Part shown: positions 44,604 through 53,458 of the stretch, piece by piece
Layout: each line of letters opens with the position of its first letter
How positions within the stretch are numbered: position 1 is the stretch's first letter
From: Oscillospiraceae bacterium
GTDB taxonomy: Bacteria; Bacillota; Clostridia; Oscillospirales; CAG-272
Length of the DNA: 64,000 bases
Direction of reading: 5' to 3'
Assembly: GCA_015064255.1 (NCBI GenBank)
Contig: SVSP01000010.1
Location: forward strand, 1 to 64,000
The notes under the pieces: generated by a model
Told to the model about the DNA's origin: nothing
The model's input: the letters and a program-made list of their open reading frames with translations, nothing else
Databases searched by the model: none
Translations under genes and position numbers: made by a program

Positions 44604-46373
44604 TCAGTTACTTTCTTTATCCGACTTTTTTCGCTTCAAATTTATGATATCCTGTATATCGAGCTCGGATTTAAGTTTTGCACTCGCGAGAGTCTTTCTG
44701 CACTCTCGAAGAACCTCAAGAGTATTATTTGTAAGAGAGCGTCTTGCGATGCACATTTTAGTCACGCGAGCCATCTCGTCGACCTCTAAATATTCTCCAA
44801 GTTTACCTTCAAGTTCCGAACAGCTTTCTTCACCGTCTTCCAGTATCGAAAGTATCGCCGAGCATATTTTTTTTCCGAGCGAGGTAAACATTTCACCTGC
44901 TGTCAGCGGATTTCCGTTTTTGGAAATTTCGCGCAAATATTCCGGATGAAGTATTACGAGCGCGAGAATTGCTTCCTCTGCGGCTGCGGCTTTCGGATTT
45001 TTTATATAATCGGGATTTGTACGGTCGCCGTAGCCTTCGCTTTCAAGCATTATTTTTTTCGACGCCTCTGCCGCCGCTATCTTATCGCGCCTTGATATAA
45101 ATCGGTCGACATCTCTTTTCATAACGTCTGGTGTGATACCGAGCTTCGGCGCCGCAGCGTGAATATATATTTCTCTTTCCGCCGCCGACATTACCTGAGC
45201 TATCAGCTTTTCGCTTTCGTCAAGTGCCTTTATTTTTTCTGATGTTATACCGAAATCATATTTTGACAGGATCTTTCCGAATTTATATTCAAATTCGGTT
45301 TCCGATCCTTCGATAAGCTTTCTGAAGCTTTCCGATCCGAATTTCTTTATGTATTCATCCGGGTCCTTCGCACCGTTCATACGAAGTATCTTGGTTTCCA
45401 CACCGACTTCACCAAGAAGCTTAAAGGCTTTATCAGCCGCATTCTGCCCTGCACCGTCGCTATCGTATGAAATAATAACCTTTTTCGTATATCTTTTCAG
45501 CATACGTGCGTGCTCCGGTGTTATTGCCGTACCGAGCGTTGCCACCGCGTTTGTAAATCCCGCGCAATGAAGTGCAATAACGTCCATATAACCCTCGCAG
45601 AGTATTATCTGCTCTGCGCAGTAGTTTTTAGCGAAATTCATCGCAAAGAGGTTTCTGCTCTTTTTAAACGCAGGCGTATCGGACGAATTAAGATATTTCG
45701 GCTTTGAATCGTCCATAACTCTTCCGCCGAATGCAACAACGTCTCCCGAAACTCCGAGTATCGGAAATATTACTCTGTTTCTGAAATAGTCGTAAGGTCT
45801 GCCCGTTTTCTGGCTGACACCGCAAAGAAATGCCGATGCCATTTCGTGATCTGCATACCCCTTTGAACGAAGCAGGTCTGTCAGCGCACCAAAGCTGTTC
45901 GGTGCGAATCCGAGTCCGAAATGCCTTATATGCGAAAGAGAAAGTCCTCTTGATTTGGTAAGATATTCATAGCCTGATCTGCCCTCGGGCGACATAAGCT
46001 TTTCGTGAAAGAATCTTGCCGCAAGCTTATTCATTTCGAGAACGCGCTCTCTTCGTCTTGCTTCCTGTTTATCGTTATCGTTTTGTGCAATTGTTATACC
46101 GACACGCTTCGCAAGAAATTCAAGTGCCGACCTGTAATCGAGATTTTCCGCGCGTCTTATGAAGGTTATTACGTCACCGCCCGCACCGCATCCGAAGCAG
46201 TAAAAGTTACCTTCGTTTGAAAATACGGTAAAGGATGGCGATTTTTCACTGTGAAAAGGACAAAGACCGACGAGATTTGAACCTGCCCGCTTGAGCGTCA
46301 CATACTGTGATATAACGTCTTCAATATTATTTCGGAATTTTATTTCTTCAATAGCTGCCTGTTCTATCGCCAT
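44604..46373 (-). CDS. dnaG: DNA primase
   Basis: A 589-residue DnaG, which makes RNA primers for replication. The CHC2 zinc finger is at CPFHSEKSPSFTV and FYCFGCGAGGDVITF (residues about 38-68). The catalytic core follows, with the Toprim motifs ILCEGYMDVIAL near 258 and SYDSDGAGQNAADKA near 305. The C-terminal helicase-binding domain covers about 440-589. AAAGGAG is 6 bases before the ATG. Part of the dgt-dnaG-rpoD group common in Clostridia. Confidence 0.97.
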   Translation of the reverse strand: MAIEQAAIEEIKFRNNIEDVISQYVTLKRAGSNLVGLCPFHSEKSPSFTVFSNEGNFYCFGCGAGGDVITFIRRAENLDYRSALEFLAKRVGITIAQNDNDKQEARRRERVLEMNKLAARFFHEKLMSPEGRSGYEYLTKSRGLSLSHIRHFGLGFAPNSFGALTDLLRSKGYADHEMASAFLCGVSQKTGRPYDYFRNRVIFPILGVSGDVVAFGGRVMDDSKPKYLNSSDTPAFKKSRNLFAMNFAKNYCAEQIILCEGYMDVIALHCAGFTNAVATLGTAITPEHARMLKRYTKKVIISYDSDGAGQNAADKAFKLLGEVGVETKILRMNGAKDPDEYIKKFGSESFRKLIEGSETEFEYKFGKILSKYDFGITSEKIKALDESEKLIAQVMSAAEREIYIHAAAPKLGITPDVMKRDVDRFISRRDKIAAAEASKKIMLESEGYGDRTNPDYIKNPKAAAAEEAILALVILHPEYLREISKNGNPLTAGEMFTSLGKKICSAILSILEDGEESCSELEGKLGEYLEVDEMARVTKMCIARRSLTNNTLEVLRECRKTLASAKLKSELDIQDIINLKRKKSDKESN

Positions 46374-46397
46374 CTCTTTCTCCTTTCTATTATTTTA

Positions 46398-46429
46398 CTT
46401 AAGAAACTTTTTGAAAAAAGTTTCTTAAG
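46398..46429. repeat. Long AT-rich palindrome between dnaG and the nucleoside hydrolase
   Basis: A 15-bp perfect inverted repeat (46398-46412 with 46415-46429) with almost no loop, followed at 46430-46455 by a degenerate copy of part of the arm. No T-run follows on the minus strand, so it is unlikely to be a plain terminator. It resembles REP-like palindromes dispersed in gut Clostridia genomes. Confidence 0.6.
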
Positions 46430-46485
46430 AATCTTCAAAAACTTTTCTGAAAAAATTTAGCACAAATGAAATACAAGTTAAAACC

Positions 46486-47418
46486 TTATATACCGAGTAT
46501 TTTATTTACAGCACCGTCTATATACGCCGCAACTCTTTTCTGCGCATCCTCAAAGCTTTCGTTTTCAAGCTGATTTATGCCGATAACGTAGCAGTTTCCG
46601 TTTTCATCAGGATAAAAATCGGTAGTTCCGATACCGTCAACCGTAACTCTTCCCGCTTCACTGAGCGTATAGAGGTCTCTGTTTCCTTCAACCGCCCAAA
46701 GAAGCGTTGCAGGGTCCCAGGAAGAGCGTCCGACAGAGTTAAAGAAGCTCAGAAACGCATAGGTAAGCGGGGTTTTATCTCCAAGTGTTTCTACCGCATA
46801 TTTACCTGTTATCATCGTATGTGCCGCCTCGTGAGGAAGCATATATATATCGTTTTTACACAGCTTAAAAACCTTTTGAGAGCTTTCACAGCATATTTTA
46901 ACATTCCACTCGGGTCTGTTTTTACCGTTTTCATCCGGAATAAATCCGCCTGCCATAAGAACGAGTCTGCTGCATTTTTCTTTAACAAGCTCTGTACCGC
47001 AAAGATGGCTTATTTCATCCGCAGGGCTTTCGAGAAGGTCTGCGATATTATTAAGCGGACCTATCGCACAGAGCGTAACGTCACCGTCCGACTGTGCAAG
47101 AGCTTTTCTGAGTACGTTTACGGCACTTTCCACGGGTGCAAGGTCTTCTTCGATTCCGAATTTTTCGTATATCTTCTTGCCGTAAAAATCATCTCTCGGA
47201 TTCTCACGCGTCATCTGACCCATAACGGGAGGCTGTACACCGTAAGAACGGTAGAGAGCGCGTATTCCAGCGCAAGCGTGTTCGGCGGGATGAGAAACCG
47301 TTATTGCAAGCGGCTTTACAAGTCCCTTTTTTTCAGCGGATATCATATAAGATATTGCCATTATATCGTCGCAGTCGCTTCCGACGTCGGTATCAAGAAT
47401 GAGCTTTATTTCTTTCAT
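46486..47418 (-). CDS. Nucleoside hydrolase (IUNH family)
   Basis: A 310-residue ribonucleoside hydrolase that splits nucleosides into base and ribose. The calcium-binding signature is LDTDVGSDCDDIMAI at residues 7-21, with ALCAIGPLNNIADLL-like text near 118 and SSWDPATLLWA near 232, containing the second aspartate of the site. Specificity is not readable. AAAGGAG precedes the ATG. It starts 18 bp after dgt and lies between dgt and dnaG, a position where this gene is not usually expected. Confidence 0.92.
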   Translation of the reverse strand: MKEIKLILDTDVGSDCDDIMAISYMISAEKKGLVKPLAITVSHPAEHACAGIRALYRSYGVQPPVMGQMTRENPRDDFYGKKIYEKFGIEEDLAPVESAVNVLRKALAQSDGDVTLCAIGPLNNIADLLESPADEISHLCGTELVKEKCSRLVLMAGGFIPDENGKNRPEWNVKICCESSQKVFKLCKNDIYMLPHEAAHTMITGKYAVETLGDKTPLTYAFLSFFNSVGRSSWDPATLLWAVEGNRDLYTLSEAGRVTVDGIGTTDFYPDENGNCYVIGINQLENESFEDAQKRVAAYIDGAVNKILGI

Positions 47419-47436
47419 AGTCTGCTCCTTTAAAAT

Positions 47437-48465
47437 TTAAAAGCCGATCCAGAGCTTTGGTACGTATATTTCGCTGTAGGTACGTATTGCGTATCTGTCC
47501 GTCATTCCCGAAATATAGTCGCACGCCGCGCGCTCAACCCCTTCATTATTGACTGTCTGTGTGAATTCTGTGGGAAGCTTATCGGGATTTTTCACGAAAT
47601 ATGTATATAGTGTTTCAACTACCGCTTCTGCCTTGTATTCTTCTGATTTTGCTTCCGAATTGAAATAAACCTTAGCAAACAGGAAATCCCGCAGCTCTTC
47701 GGTAGCCTTCAGAAATTCGGGCTCCATTATTATATCGTTTTTATTTTCACTTGCCTTTACGATACTCATAACCATCGAGTTTATTCGCTCGCCGTGTGTC
47801 TTTCCGAGCACGTCGGTCGCGTTTTCGGGGAGCATTTCCTGTGAAAGTATTCCTGCTCTCAGCGCATCGTCAATATCGTGGTTTATATACGCAATTCTGT
47901 CGGCAAACTTTATTACCCTGCCTTCGAGCGTACACGCCACGTCCTTTCCGCTGTGCATAAGGATGCCGTCGCGAACCTCGTACGTAAGATTTAATTTTTC
48001 AAGCTTATCGGCAACACGCAGGCTCTGCTTGCTGTGTGTAAAATCTGCGCTGTAGCATTTCTGAAGCACTCTCTCGCCCGCGTGACCGAACGGTGTATGT
48101 CCGAGGTCGTGACCGAGTCCAACAGCCTCTGCAAGATCTTCGTTAAGGCGAAGCGAACGGCAGATGGTCCGCGCTATCTGCGTTACCTCAAGAGTATGTG
48201 TAAGACGCGTTCTGTAATGGTCGTGTTCGGGCGAAAGAAAGACCTGTGTTTTATGCATAAGTCTTCTGAAGGATTTGGAATGAGTAATTCTGTCTCTATC
48301 GCGCTGAAACTCTGTTCGCGTATCATCAGAGCTTATCGGATAAAGCCTGCCCGCAGTATTTTCCGACAAAAAAGCATACTGTGAAAGCGTTTCGCGTTCT
48401 CTTTTCTCAAGCACACTTTTTATACTTGTATTTTCTCTGTTTATCCCATCAGCTTTTATATACAC
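47437..48465 (-). CDS. dgt: Deoxyguanosinetriphosphate triphosphohydrolase-like protein
   Basis: A 342-residue HD-domain dNTPase. The metal-binding residues are visible: RTRLTHTLEV near residue 85, GLGHDLGHTPFGHAGE near 115 with the HD pair, and FADRIAYINHDIDDALRAG near 188 with the last aspartate. FRRLMHKTQVF near 67 is typical. The start is GTG 48465, with GGAGG 8 bases upstream. First gene of the run dgt-nucleoside hydrolase-dnaG-rpoD. Such enzymes control dNTP pools, in keeping with the neighbouring primase. Confidence 0.93.
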   Translation of the reverse strand: MYIKADGINRENTSIKSVLEKRERETLSQYAFLSENTAGRLYPISSDDTRTEFQRDRDRITHSKSFRRLMHKTQVFLSPEHDHYRTRLTHTLEVTQIARTICRSLRLNEDLAEAVGLGHDLGHTPFGHAGERVLQKCYSADFTHSKQSLRVADKLEKLNLTYEVRDGILMHSGKDVACTLEGRVIKFADRIAYINHDIDDALRAGILSQEMLPENATDVLGKTHGERINSMVMSIVKASENKNDIIMEPEFLKATEELRDFLFAKVYFNSEAKSEEYKAEAVVETLYTYFVKNPDKLPTEFTQTVNNEGVERAACDYISGMTDRYAIRTYSEIYVPKLWIGF

Positions 48466-48828
48466 GGTTATATCCTCCGATACAAAAGATGCAAAATAAG
48501 CATACTTAAAATTTCAAAATACATACTGTATATTTTTTGAAGCACGGTGACAGCACGGCGGTAACGCATCAGAAGGATGTTGTTACGCCACTAAACTAAA
48601 TTACACTATATAATATACGCAAATATTTCAAAAAACCCTTTTTTATTATATTGACAAAAGTATCTAAATAAAGAGATGTCTGTAAATGTTTACAGTTAAT
48701 TAACATTTTTTCGCAGTCAACAAATACTTCCACACACACATTATTAACAATTTTGTTTTAAAATTTTACCGTATGACAACTTTTACTAAAACTCAAACCA
48801 AACTGAAAAGGTATAAAAGGGTATAAAA
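48466..48828. other. Intergenic region between dgt and the ABC operon, with hairpin and palindrome
   Basis: No gene seen in 363 bp. An imperfect hairpin occupies 48557-48589 (GGC-GTAAC-GCATC paired with GATGT-GTTAC-GCC, two single-base bulges, AGAAG loop) next to a repeated AGCACGG (48541 and 48552). A perfect palindrome lies at 48680-48695 (CTGTAAA-TG-TTTACAG). A TTGACA box at 48651 has no credible -10 after it. The divergent promoters could not be placed. Confidence 0.6.
48680..48695. promoter_or_regulatory. Candidate operator, cre-like palindrome
   Basis: The core TGTAAATGTTTACA (48681-48694) matches the catabolite-responsive element consensus TGWAANCGNTNWCA at all fixed positions but one (T for C in the centre). 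It lies about 135 bp upstream of the ABC operon. A LacI/CcpA-type or other dimeric regulator could bind. Confidence 0.45.
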
Positions 48829-49926
48829 TTGATAAAAGTAAAAAATCTTACCAAACGTTACGGTGACCTCACCGCAGTAAACAATATATCATTTAACATC
48901 GAAGACGGACACATTTACGGTCTGCTCGGCGCAAACGGCGCGGGAAAATCGACAACAATGAATATGATAACCGGCTGTCTCGCACCCACGTCGGGCAGTA
49001 TTACGGTCGGCGGACACGACATAGCTTCCGAGCCCGAAAAAGCCAAAGCTCTTATCGGATATCTGCCCGAACTGCCTCCTCTTTACACAGATATGACACC
49101 TCGCGAATATCTTTCGTTTATAGCGTCCGCAAGGCGTATGAAGAGTGATGAAGCTGAGGACCACATCGAAGAAATTATTAAAAAGACAAAGATTTCGGGT
49201 GTTGCAGACAAGCTTATAAAGGATCTTTCCAAAGGTTACCGTCAGCGTGTGGGTATCGCTCAGGCAATAATCGGAGATCCTCAGATAATAATCCTTGACG
49301 AGCCTACCGCAGGTCTTGACCCGCGTCAGATAATCGAGATCCGCGAGCTTATTGCCGAGCTCGGAAAAATCCGCACCGTTATCGTTTCAAGCCATATTCT
49401 CACCGAAATTGAAGAAATGTGCGATAGAATAATAATCATCTCATCGGGCGAAGTCGTTGACTGTGACACGCTTGAAAATCTTTACACCAAGTACGTAGGT
49501 CCGGACATACTTACCTTATCTGTAAAAACTTCACCGAAACAGGCTGTCGAGATTCTGAAAAAGGTTGGAAAGCTTGGAAAAGTATCACTCGAATCGGTCA
49601 ACGGAGTTTGCGAAATAACGATAGAAGCTCCGAAAAACAAAGACATTCGCGAAGATCTGTTTTTCGCTTTTTCCGAAGCAAGAATTCCGATAATCGCTAT
49701 GAATAAGCAAAGCGCTACCCTTGAGCATCTCTTCCTCAAGGCGACTGACGGCGAAACCGCCGAATACCCCGAGGATTTCTCCGAAGACGGTGACACATAC
49801 AGTGCCATACCGTCTATAAAGGATTTTCTCCGCAGTTCTTCACGTTCAAAGAAAGACGATGACGATGATGATGAAGATGATGACGACGAAAGCGACGGTT
49901 ACAAGCCGCTTTTCGGCAAAAAATAA
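48829..49926 (+). CDS. ABC transporter ATPase, GldA-like, with acidic tail
   Basis: A 365-residue ABC ATPase. Walker A LLGANGAGKST near residue 34, signature LSKGYRQRVGIAQA near 133, Walker B IIILDEPTAGLDP near 152 and H-loop VSSHIL near 188 are complete. After about residue 310 comes an unusual tail: a serine/lysine segment and then a run of 13 Asp/Glu residues with one break-free stretch before the ending YKPLFGKK. The start is TTG 48829, with AGGG 7 bases upstream. It opens a four-gene operon (ATPase, permease, GldG-like, DUF4340) resembling Gld-type ABC systems, which in Bacteroidetes are linked to gliding but are widespread in non-gliding bacteria. Confidence 0.9.
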   Translation: MIKVKNLTKRYGDLTAVNNISFNIEDGHIYGLLGANGAGKSTTMNMITGCLAPTSGSITVGGHDIASEPEKAKALIGYLPELPPLYTDMTPREYLSFIASARRMKSDEAEDHIEEIIKKTKISGVADKLIKDLSKGYRQRVGIAQAIIGDPQIIILDEPTAGLDPRQIIEIRELIAELGKIRTVIVSSHILTEIEEMCDRIIIISSGEVVDCDTLENLYTKYVGPDILTLSVKTSPKQAVEILKKVGKLGKVSLESVNGVCEITIEAPKNKDIREDLFFAFSEARIPIIAMNKQSATLEHLFLKATDGETAEYPEDFSEDGDTYSAIPSIKDFLRSSSRSKKDDDDDDEDDDDESDGYKPLFGKK

Positions 49927-49968
49927 GATTTAACTATGAAAATCAGAAAGGTCAGAAAGGATTAAAAT

Positions 49969-50835
49969 ATGTCGGCAGTTTACACGCGTGAAATGAAAAG
50001 CTTTTTCAATAATTTCACGGGATATATAACAATAGCGTTCTTTCTTCTCTTTGCAGGGATATTCGTTACTGTAAACAATTTTTTTGTAGGAAGCTCTGCT
50101 ATCGAATCTTCTTATTCAAGCACGGTACTTGTATATCTCTTCGCAATTCCGATACTTACAATGAAAACAATGTCCGAGGAAAAACGTGCAGGCACGGATA
50201 TTCTGCTTCGTTCTCTTCCTCTTAAAACCACAGACTATATTCTCGGAAAATATTTTGCCGTAATCACTATGATCCTTATTCCTACGGTGATAATATTCTC
50301 CTACACGCTTATACTTTCTTTTTACGGAAGCGTAAATATTATCTCTGCAATATTCGGAACGGCTGCGCTCTATCTGTGCGGATGTGCTCTTGCCGCTGTC
50401 GGTCTTTTTATTTCTTCTCTGACAAGCAGTATGGTTACCTCTGCAATAAGCTGCTTCGGTGCTATGCTTCTCATCTACTTTATGCCCGCGCTTACTATGC
50501 TTCTTCCCGCAAGTGCGCTCGGCTCGCTTATCGCATTTACTCTTATTATCCTTTTTCTCGGAGTGCTTGTATATAAAATATCGGCAAATTCCACCTTTGC
50601 GCTTGGTTTTACCGCTGTAGGTGAACTTATACTTCTCGGAGCATATTTTATCCGTTCGGAGTGGCTTGAGGGTGCTGTGAGAAAGTTGTTTTCCTTGCTT
50701 TCGGTAACGAATAGAGTGGAAATATTCACGACCTCATCAATACTCGACCTTTCGGCAATACTCTATTTTGTAACCGTAGCTTTTATATTCGTATTTTTCA
50801 CAGTTCAGTCTGCCGAAAAAGCCCGTTTGGGTTAA
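49969..50835 (+). CDS. ABC-2 type permease (GldF-like)
   Basis: A 288-residue integral membrane protein with six to seven hydrophobic segments; the first follows MSAVYTREMKSFFNNFTGYI, a typical GldF-like N-terminus, and TMKTMSEEKRAGTDILLRSL near 63 is the conserved coupling-helix region of ABC-2 permeases. GAAAGGAT is before the ATG. It lies 42 bp after the ATPase gene and 18 bp before the GldG-like gene. Together they should form the core of an exporter or a membrane-remodelling complex. Confidence 0.9.
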   Translation: MSAVYTREMKSFFNNFTGYITIAFFLLFAGIFVTVNNFFVGSSAIESSYSSTVLVYLFAIPILTMKTMSEEKRAGTDILLRSLPLKTTDYILGKYFAVITMILIPTVIIFSYTLILSFYGSVNIISAIFGTAALYLCGCALAAVGLFISSLTSSMVTSAISCFGAMLLIYFMPALTMLLPASALGSLIAFTLIILFLGVLVYKISANSTFALGFTAVGELILLGAYFIRSEWLEGAVRKLFSLLSVTNRVEIFTTSSILDLSAILYFVTVAFIFVFFTVQSAEKARLG

Positions 50836-50853
50836 CTTGGGGAGGTGAAAATA

Positions 50854-52347
50854 ATGAATAAGACTAATAATAAAAATTCATACGGAACGTACGGTATTAT
50901 ACTGACGGTTATCGTTTTACTTACCGCACTTGCCGTAAATCTTCTCTTCTCTCTTGTCCCCGATTCAATAAAAAGAATAGATATTTCCACAGAAAAGCTT
51001 ACCGAAGTATCCGATGCAGCAAAAAAACATTTAAGTGAAAATCTCGACAGCAATATTCATATGTATCTTGTTGCCGAATCGGGTATGGAAGACAGGTCTG
51101 TAAACGAATTTCTCAAAAATCTCTCCAAAGCAAATTCGAAGATAAAGTTTTCAACTCTTGACCCGACCGTAAAGCGCAGTTTTATTGAAAAGCTTATCGG
51201 AGAATCCCCCGACGAGATCGCAGACAACACGATTATTATACACGGGCAAAAATACGGCACTGTCAAGGTGATCTTACCCGAAACCCTTTACATCTACGAA
51301 GCGTTTATAATAAACACCGAAAGCGAGTCCTTTGAGTCCTATGGGGAATTTTCGTACGGCGAATTCGTTTCTCTCTACTCATCAATGTCAGACTATTTTG
51401 AAAGCGGTTATGCTTATTACGAAACAAAATTCGGCGGAGAAACCACGCTTATTTCCTCAATAGAATACGTTATAACCGACTCGAAGGATATGCCGAAGGT
51501 ATATTTTACAACGATGCACGGAGAAACTGCCGCAACCGAGGCTCTCGCCGATCTGCTTGAGCTTTCCAACCTGCCCGCTGACTGGATAACTCTTTCAAGC
51601 AAGCTTCCCGATGACGCGGGAGCTGTCGTAATGAACGTTCCGATAACAGACATTACGGATAGTGAAGCAGAAATACTTGAAGATTATTTAAACGGCGGCG
51701 GCAAGCTTGTCCTTACCACCTCGCACATACGTATAGCATCACTTGAAAAGCTTTCCGCGCTTCTTGAAAAATACGGATTGTCGGCAGAAACAAACGAGCT
51801 TCACGAATCAAATTCGGCGTATTTTTATCCGGGATATACGCACTTTATTCTCCCCGCGACAGATATGCTTTCACAGCTTTGCGGTGTTGAAAATCATTAT
51901 TTTCTCACATCCTCGGCACACGCTGTAAAGACTGACTCTTCGCTCGATGACGTAAGATATACTACTCTCTTACAGACAACTACCGGTGCATATTACGAAA
52001 AAAACGAAGAGGGCGAAAAGAGCGAAAGCGCACAGTACGCTATTGCGGTATCCGCTTCAAAGAAGAATGCGGGTGAAATAATCTGGTTTGGTGCCCCGAA
52101 CATCCTCACAGATGAAGACAATACGATAACAGGCGGCGGAAATTATTCTTATATCAGCGCACTTCTTGCAGTTCTTTGTGAAAAAGAATCAGCCTCGTTT
52201 GCATCAAAGCTCCTTGAAGAAGACATACTCACGATTACTTCCGGTCAGGCAAGCTTCTGGGCTGTAATTCTTATTGCCGTTATCCCCTCCGTATTTGTTA
52301 TCTGCGGTATCGTAAAGGTTAGAAAGAGGAGGCTCGGCATAGCTTGA
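50854..52347 (+). CDS. GldG-like ABC-associated protein
   Basis: A 497-residue membrane-anchored protein of the GldG type (PF09822). One helix near residues 14-34 anchors the N-terminus, a long extracytoplasmic region follows (about 35-460) with a DUF-like domain containing YFTTMHGETAATEALADLLE near 215 and DYLNGGGKLVLTTS near 270, and one helix near 468-490 anchors the C-terminus before a basic tail. The start is ATG 50854, with GGAGG 8 bases upstream; the GTG at 50845 overlaps that ribosome site. Its stop overlaps the start of the DUF4340 gene by 4 bases. Confidence 0.9.
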   Translation: MNKTNNKNSYGTYGIILTVIVLLTALAVNLLFSLVPDSIKRIDISTEKLTEVSDAAKKHLSENLDSNIHMYLVAESGMEDRSVNEFLKNLSKANSKIKFSTLDPTVKRSFIEKLIGESPDEIADNTIIIHGQKYGTVKVILPETLYIYEAFIINTESESFESYGEFSYGEFVSLYSSMSDYFESGYAYYETKFGGETTLISSIEYVITDSKDMPKVYFTTMHGETAATEALADLLELSNLPADWITLSSKLPDDAGAVVMNVPITDITDSEAEILEDYLNGGGKLVLTTSHIRIASLEKLSALLEKYGLSAETNELHESNSAYFYPGYTHFILPATDMLSQLCGVENHYFLTSSAHAVKTDSSLDDVRYTTLLQTTTGAYYEKNEEGEKSESAQYAIAVSASKKNAGEIIWFGAPNILTDEDNTITGGGNYSYISALLAVLCEKESASFASKLLEEDILTITSGQASFWAVILIAVIPSVFVICGIVKVRKRRLGIA

Positions 52348-53300
52348 AAAAGAAATCGACACTTATAATTTCCGCTTGTGTCTGCATTATTATTTTCTCA
52401 CTTTACTTTATAATATCCTCTCTCCCGACAAACGAAGACACACCCGACAAAGAAGAAAACGCCTATCTCTATATCGACCAAACGCATATTCACGACGTGA
52501 TCGGATTTTCTTTTGCGGGCGGAGATTTTGACCTTTCTTTTGAAAAAGACGGTAATGATGTGTGGAAATACAGCGTAAACACTTCTCTTCCCGTAAGCAG
52601 TGATTTTATTGAAACAACCCTTTCGCAAGTCGAGTTATTTCTTGCAGCCAAAGAAGTGGCACGAAATTTGTCCGAAACAGGACTTGCCGAATACGGTCTT
52701 GACAAACCGTCATATATCCTCACGATCTCACTAAAAAAAGAGGACAAAACCTATATTTTCGGCGATTATATAGAGTCTAAAGGACTTTATTATGCATCTG
52801 TAAAAGACTCGGGTGTCGTTTATCTCGTCGAGCGCGCATACGTTGATGCTTTTTCTCTCGACGTTGAAGATTTTCTTACCTTTGACACATTTCCAGACAT
52901 CGATGCCGAAAACGTAAAGCAAATAAACATCATATGCGGAAACTATTCCGAAGAGATACTGCCCAATAGTAACTCGGCTGAATTTATATCTTCTCTATGC
53001 GATATAACGCTTAAAGAATTCGTCGATTTCGGAAGTGAAAAATTCGGAATCTACGGTCTTTCGGAAAGTGATGCAGTATGCGTTTACATCAAATATTCGG
53101 ACAGCGGCGGCAATATATTTACACTTCCGCTGAAATTCGGACTCGGAGAAAGTGAAGAGCTTAACTATCTGCTCGTAGGAAATACTCTCAAAAACAGCGG
53201 CGGCAACTCTTATACGTATTCAGAAATGGTATATCTGCTCTCTTCGTCTGAAAATGATATTATCTACAGATATATAAGCAAGGCATTTTCCGAAAAATAA
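52344..53300 (+). CDS. DUF4340 domain protein, ABC-associated
   Basis: A 318-residue protein with one N-terminal helix (residues about 5-27) and an extracytoplasmic domain. ARNLSETGLAEYGLDKPSY near 110 and IFGDYIESKGLYYASV near 137 are hallmarks of DUF4340, which often closes Gld-type ABC operons. The start is TTG 52344, overlapping the stop of the GldG-like gene, with GAGGAGG 13-19 bases upstream. Probably a partner of the GldG-like subunit on the outer face of the membrane. Followed by a terminator. Confidence 0.87.
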   Translation: MKKKSTLIISACVCIIIFSLYFIISSLPTNEDTPDKEENAYLYIDQTHIHDVIGFSFAGGDFDLSFEKDGNDVWKYSVNTSLPVSSDFIETTLSQVELFLAAKEVARNLSETGLAEYGLDKPSYILTISLKKEDKTYIFGDYIESKGLYYASVKDSGVVYLVERAYVDAFSLDVEDFLTFDTFPDIDAENVKQINIICGNYSEEILPNSNSAEFISSLCDITLKEFVDFGSEKFGIYGLSESDAVCVYIKYSDSGGNIFTLPLKFGLGESEELNYLLVGNTLKNSGGNSYTYSEMVYLLSSSENDIIYRYISKAFSEK

Positions 53301-53308
53301 ACATTCGG

Positions 53309-53346
53309 ACAGCACAAAACGTATTTTACGGATTGTGCTGTTTTTC
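53309..53346 (+). terminator. Terminator of the ABC operon
   Basis: A 9-bp perfect stem (53309-53317 with 53333-53341) with a T-run. Confidence 0.88.
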
Positions 53347-53389
53347 TTTATAAAAAACAGACACTATTCTGAAAATAACGGACAAAGTA

Positions 53390-53418
53390 TTGACAGTATT
53401 ACTCGAGGATGTTATATT
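53390..53418 (+). promoter_or_regulatory. Sigma-A promoter for the 558-residue protein
   Basis: TTGACA (53390-53395), 17 bp, TATATT (53413-53418), TGT before the -10. Confidence 0.85.
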
Positions 53419-53458
53419 ATGCTTATAAGGATCACGGCTTTGAAAGAGGATAATATTT

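Noticed and set aside
48651..48679. TTGACA box as promoter of the ABC operon
   Set aside because: No acceptable -10 at 15-19 bp; the sequence there is AGATGT.
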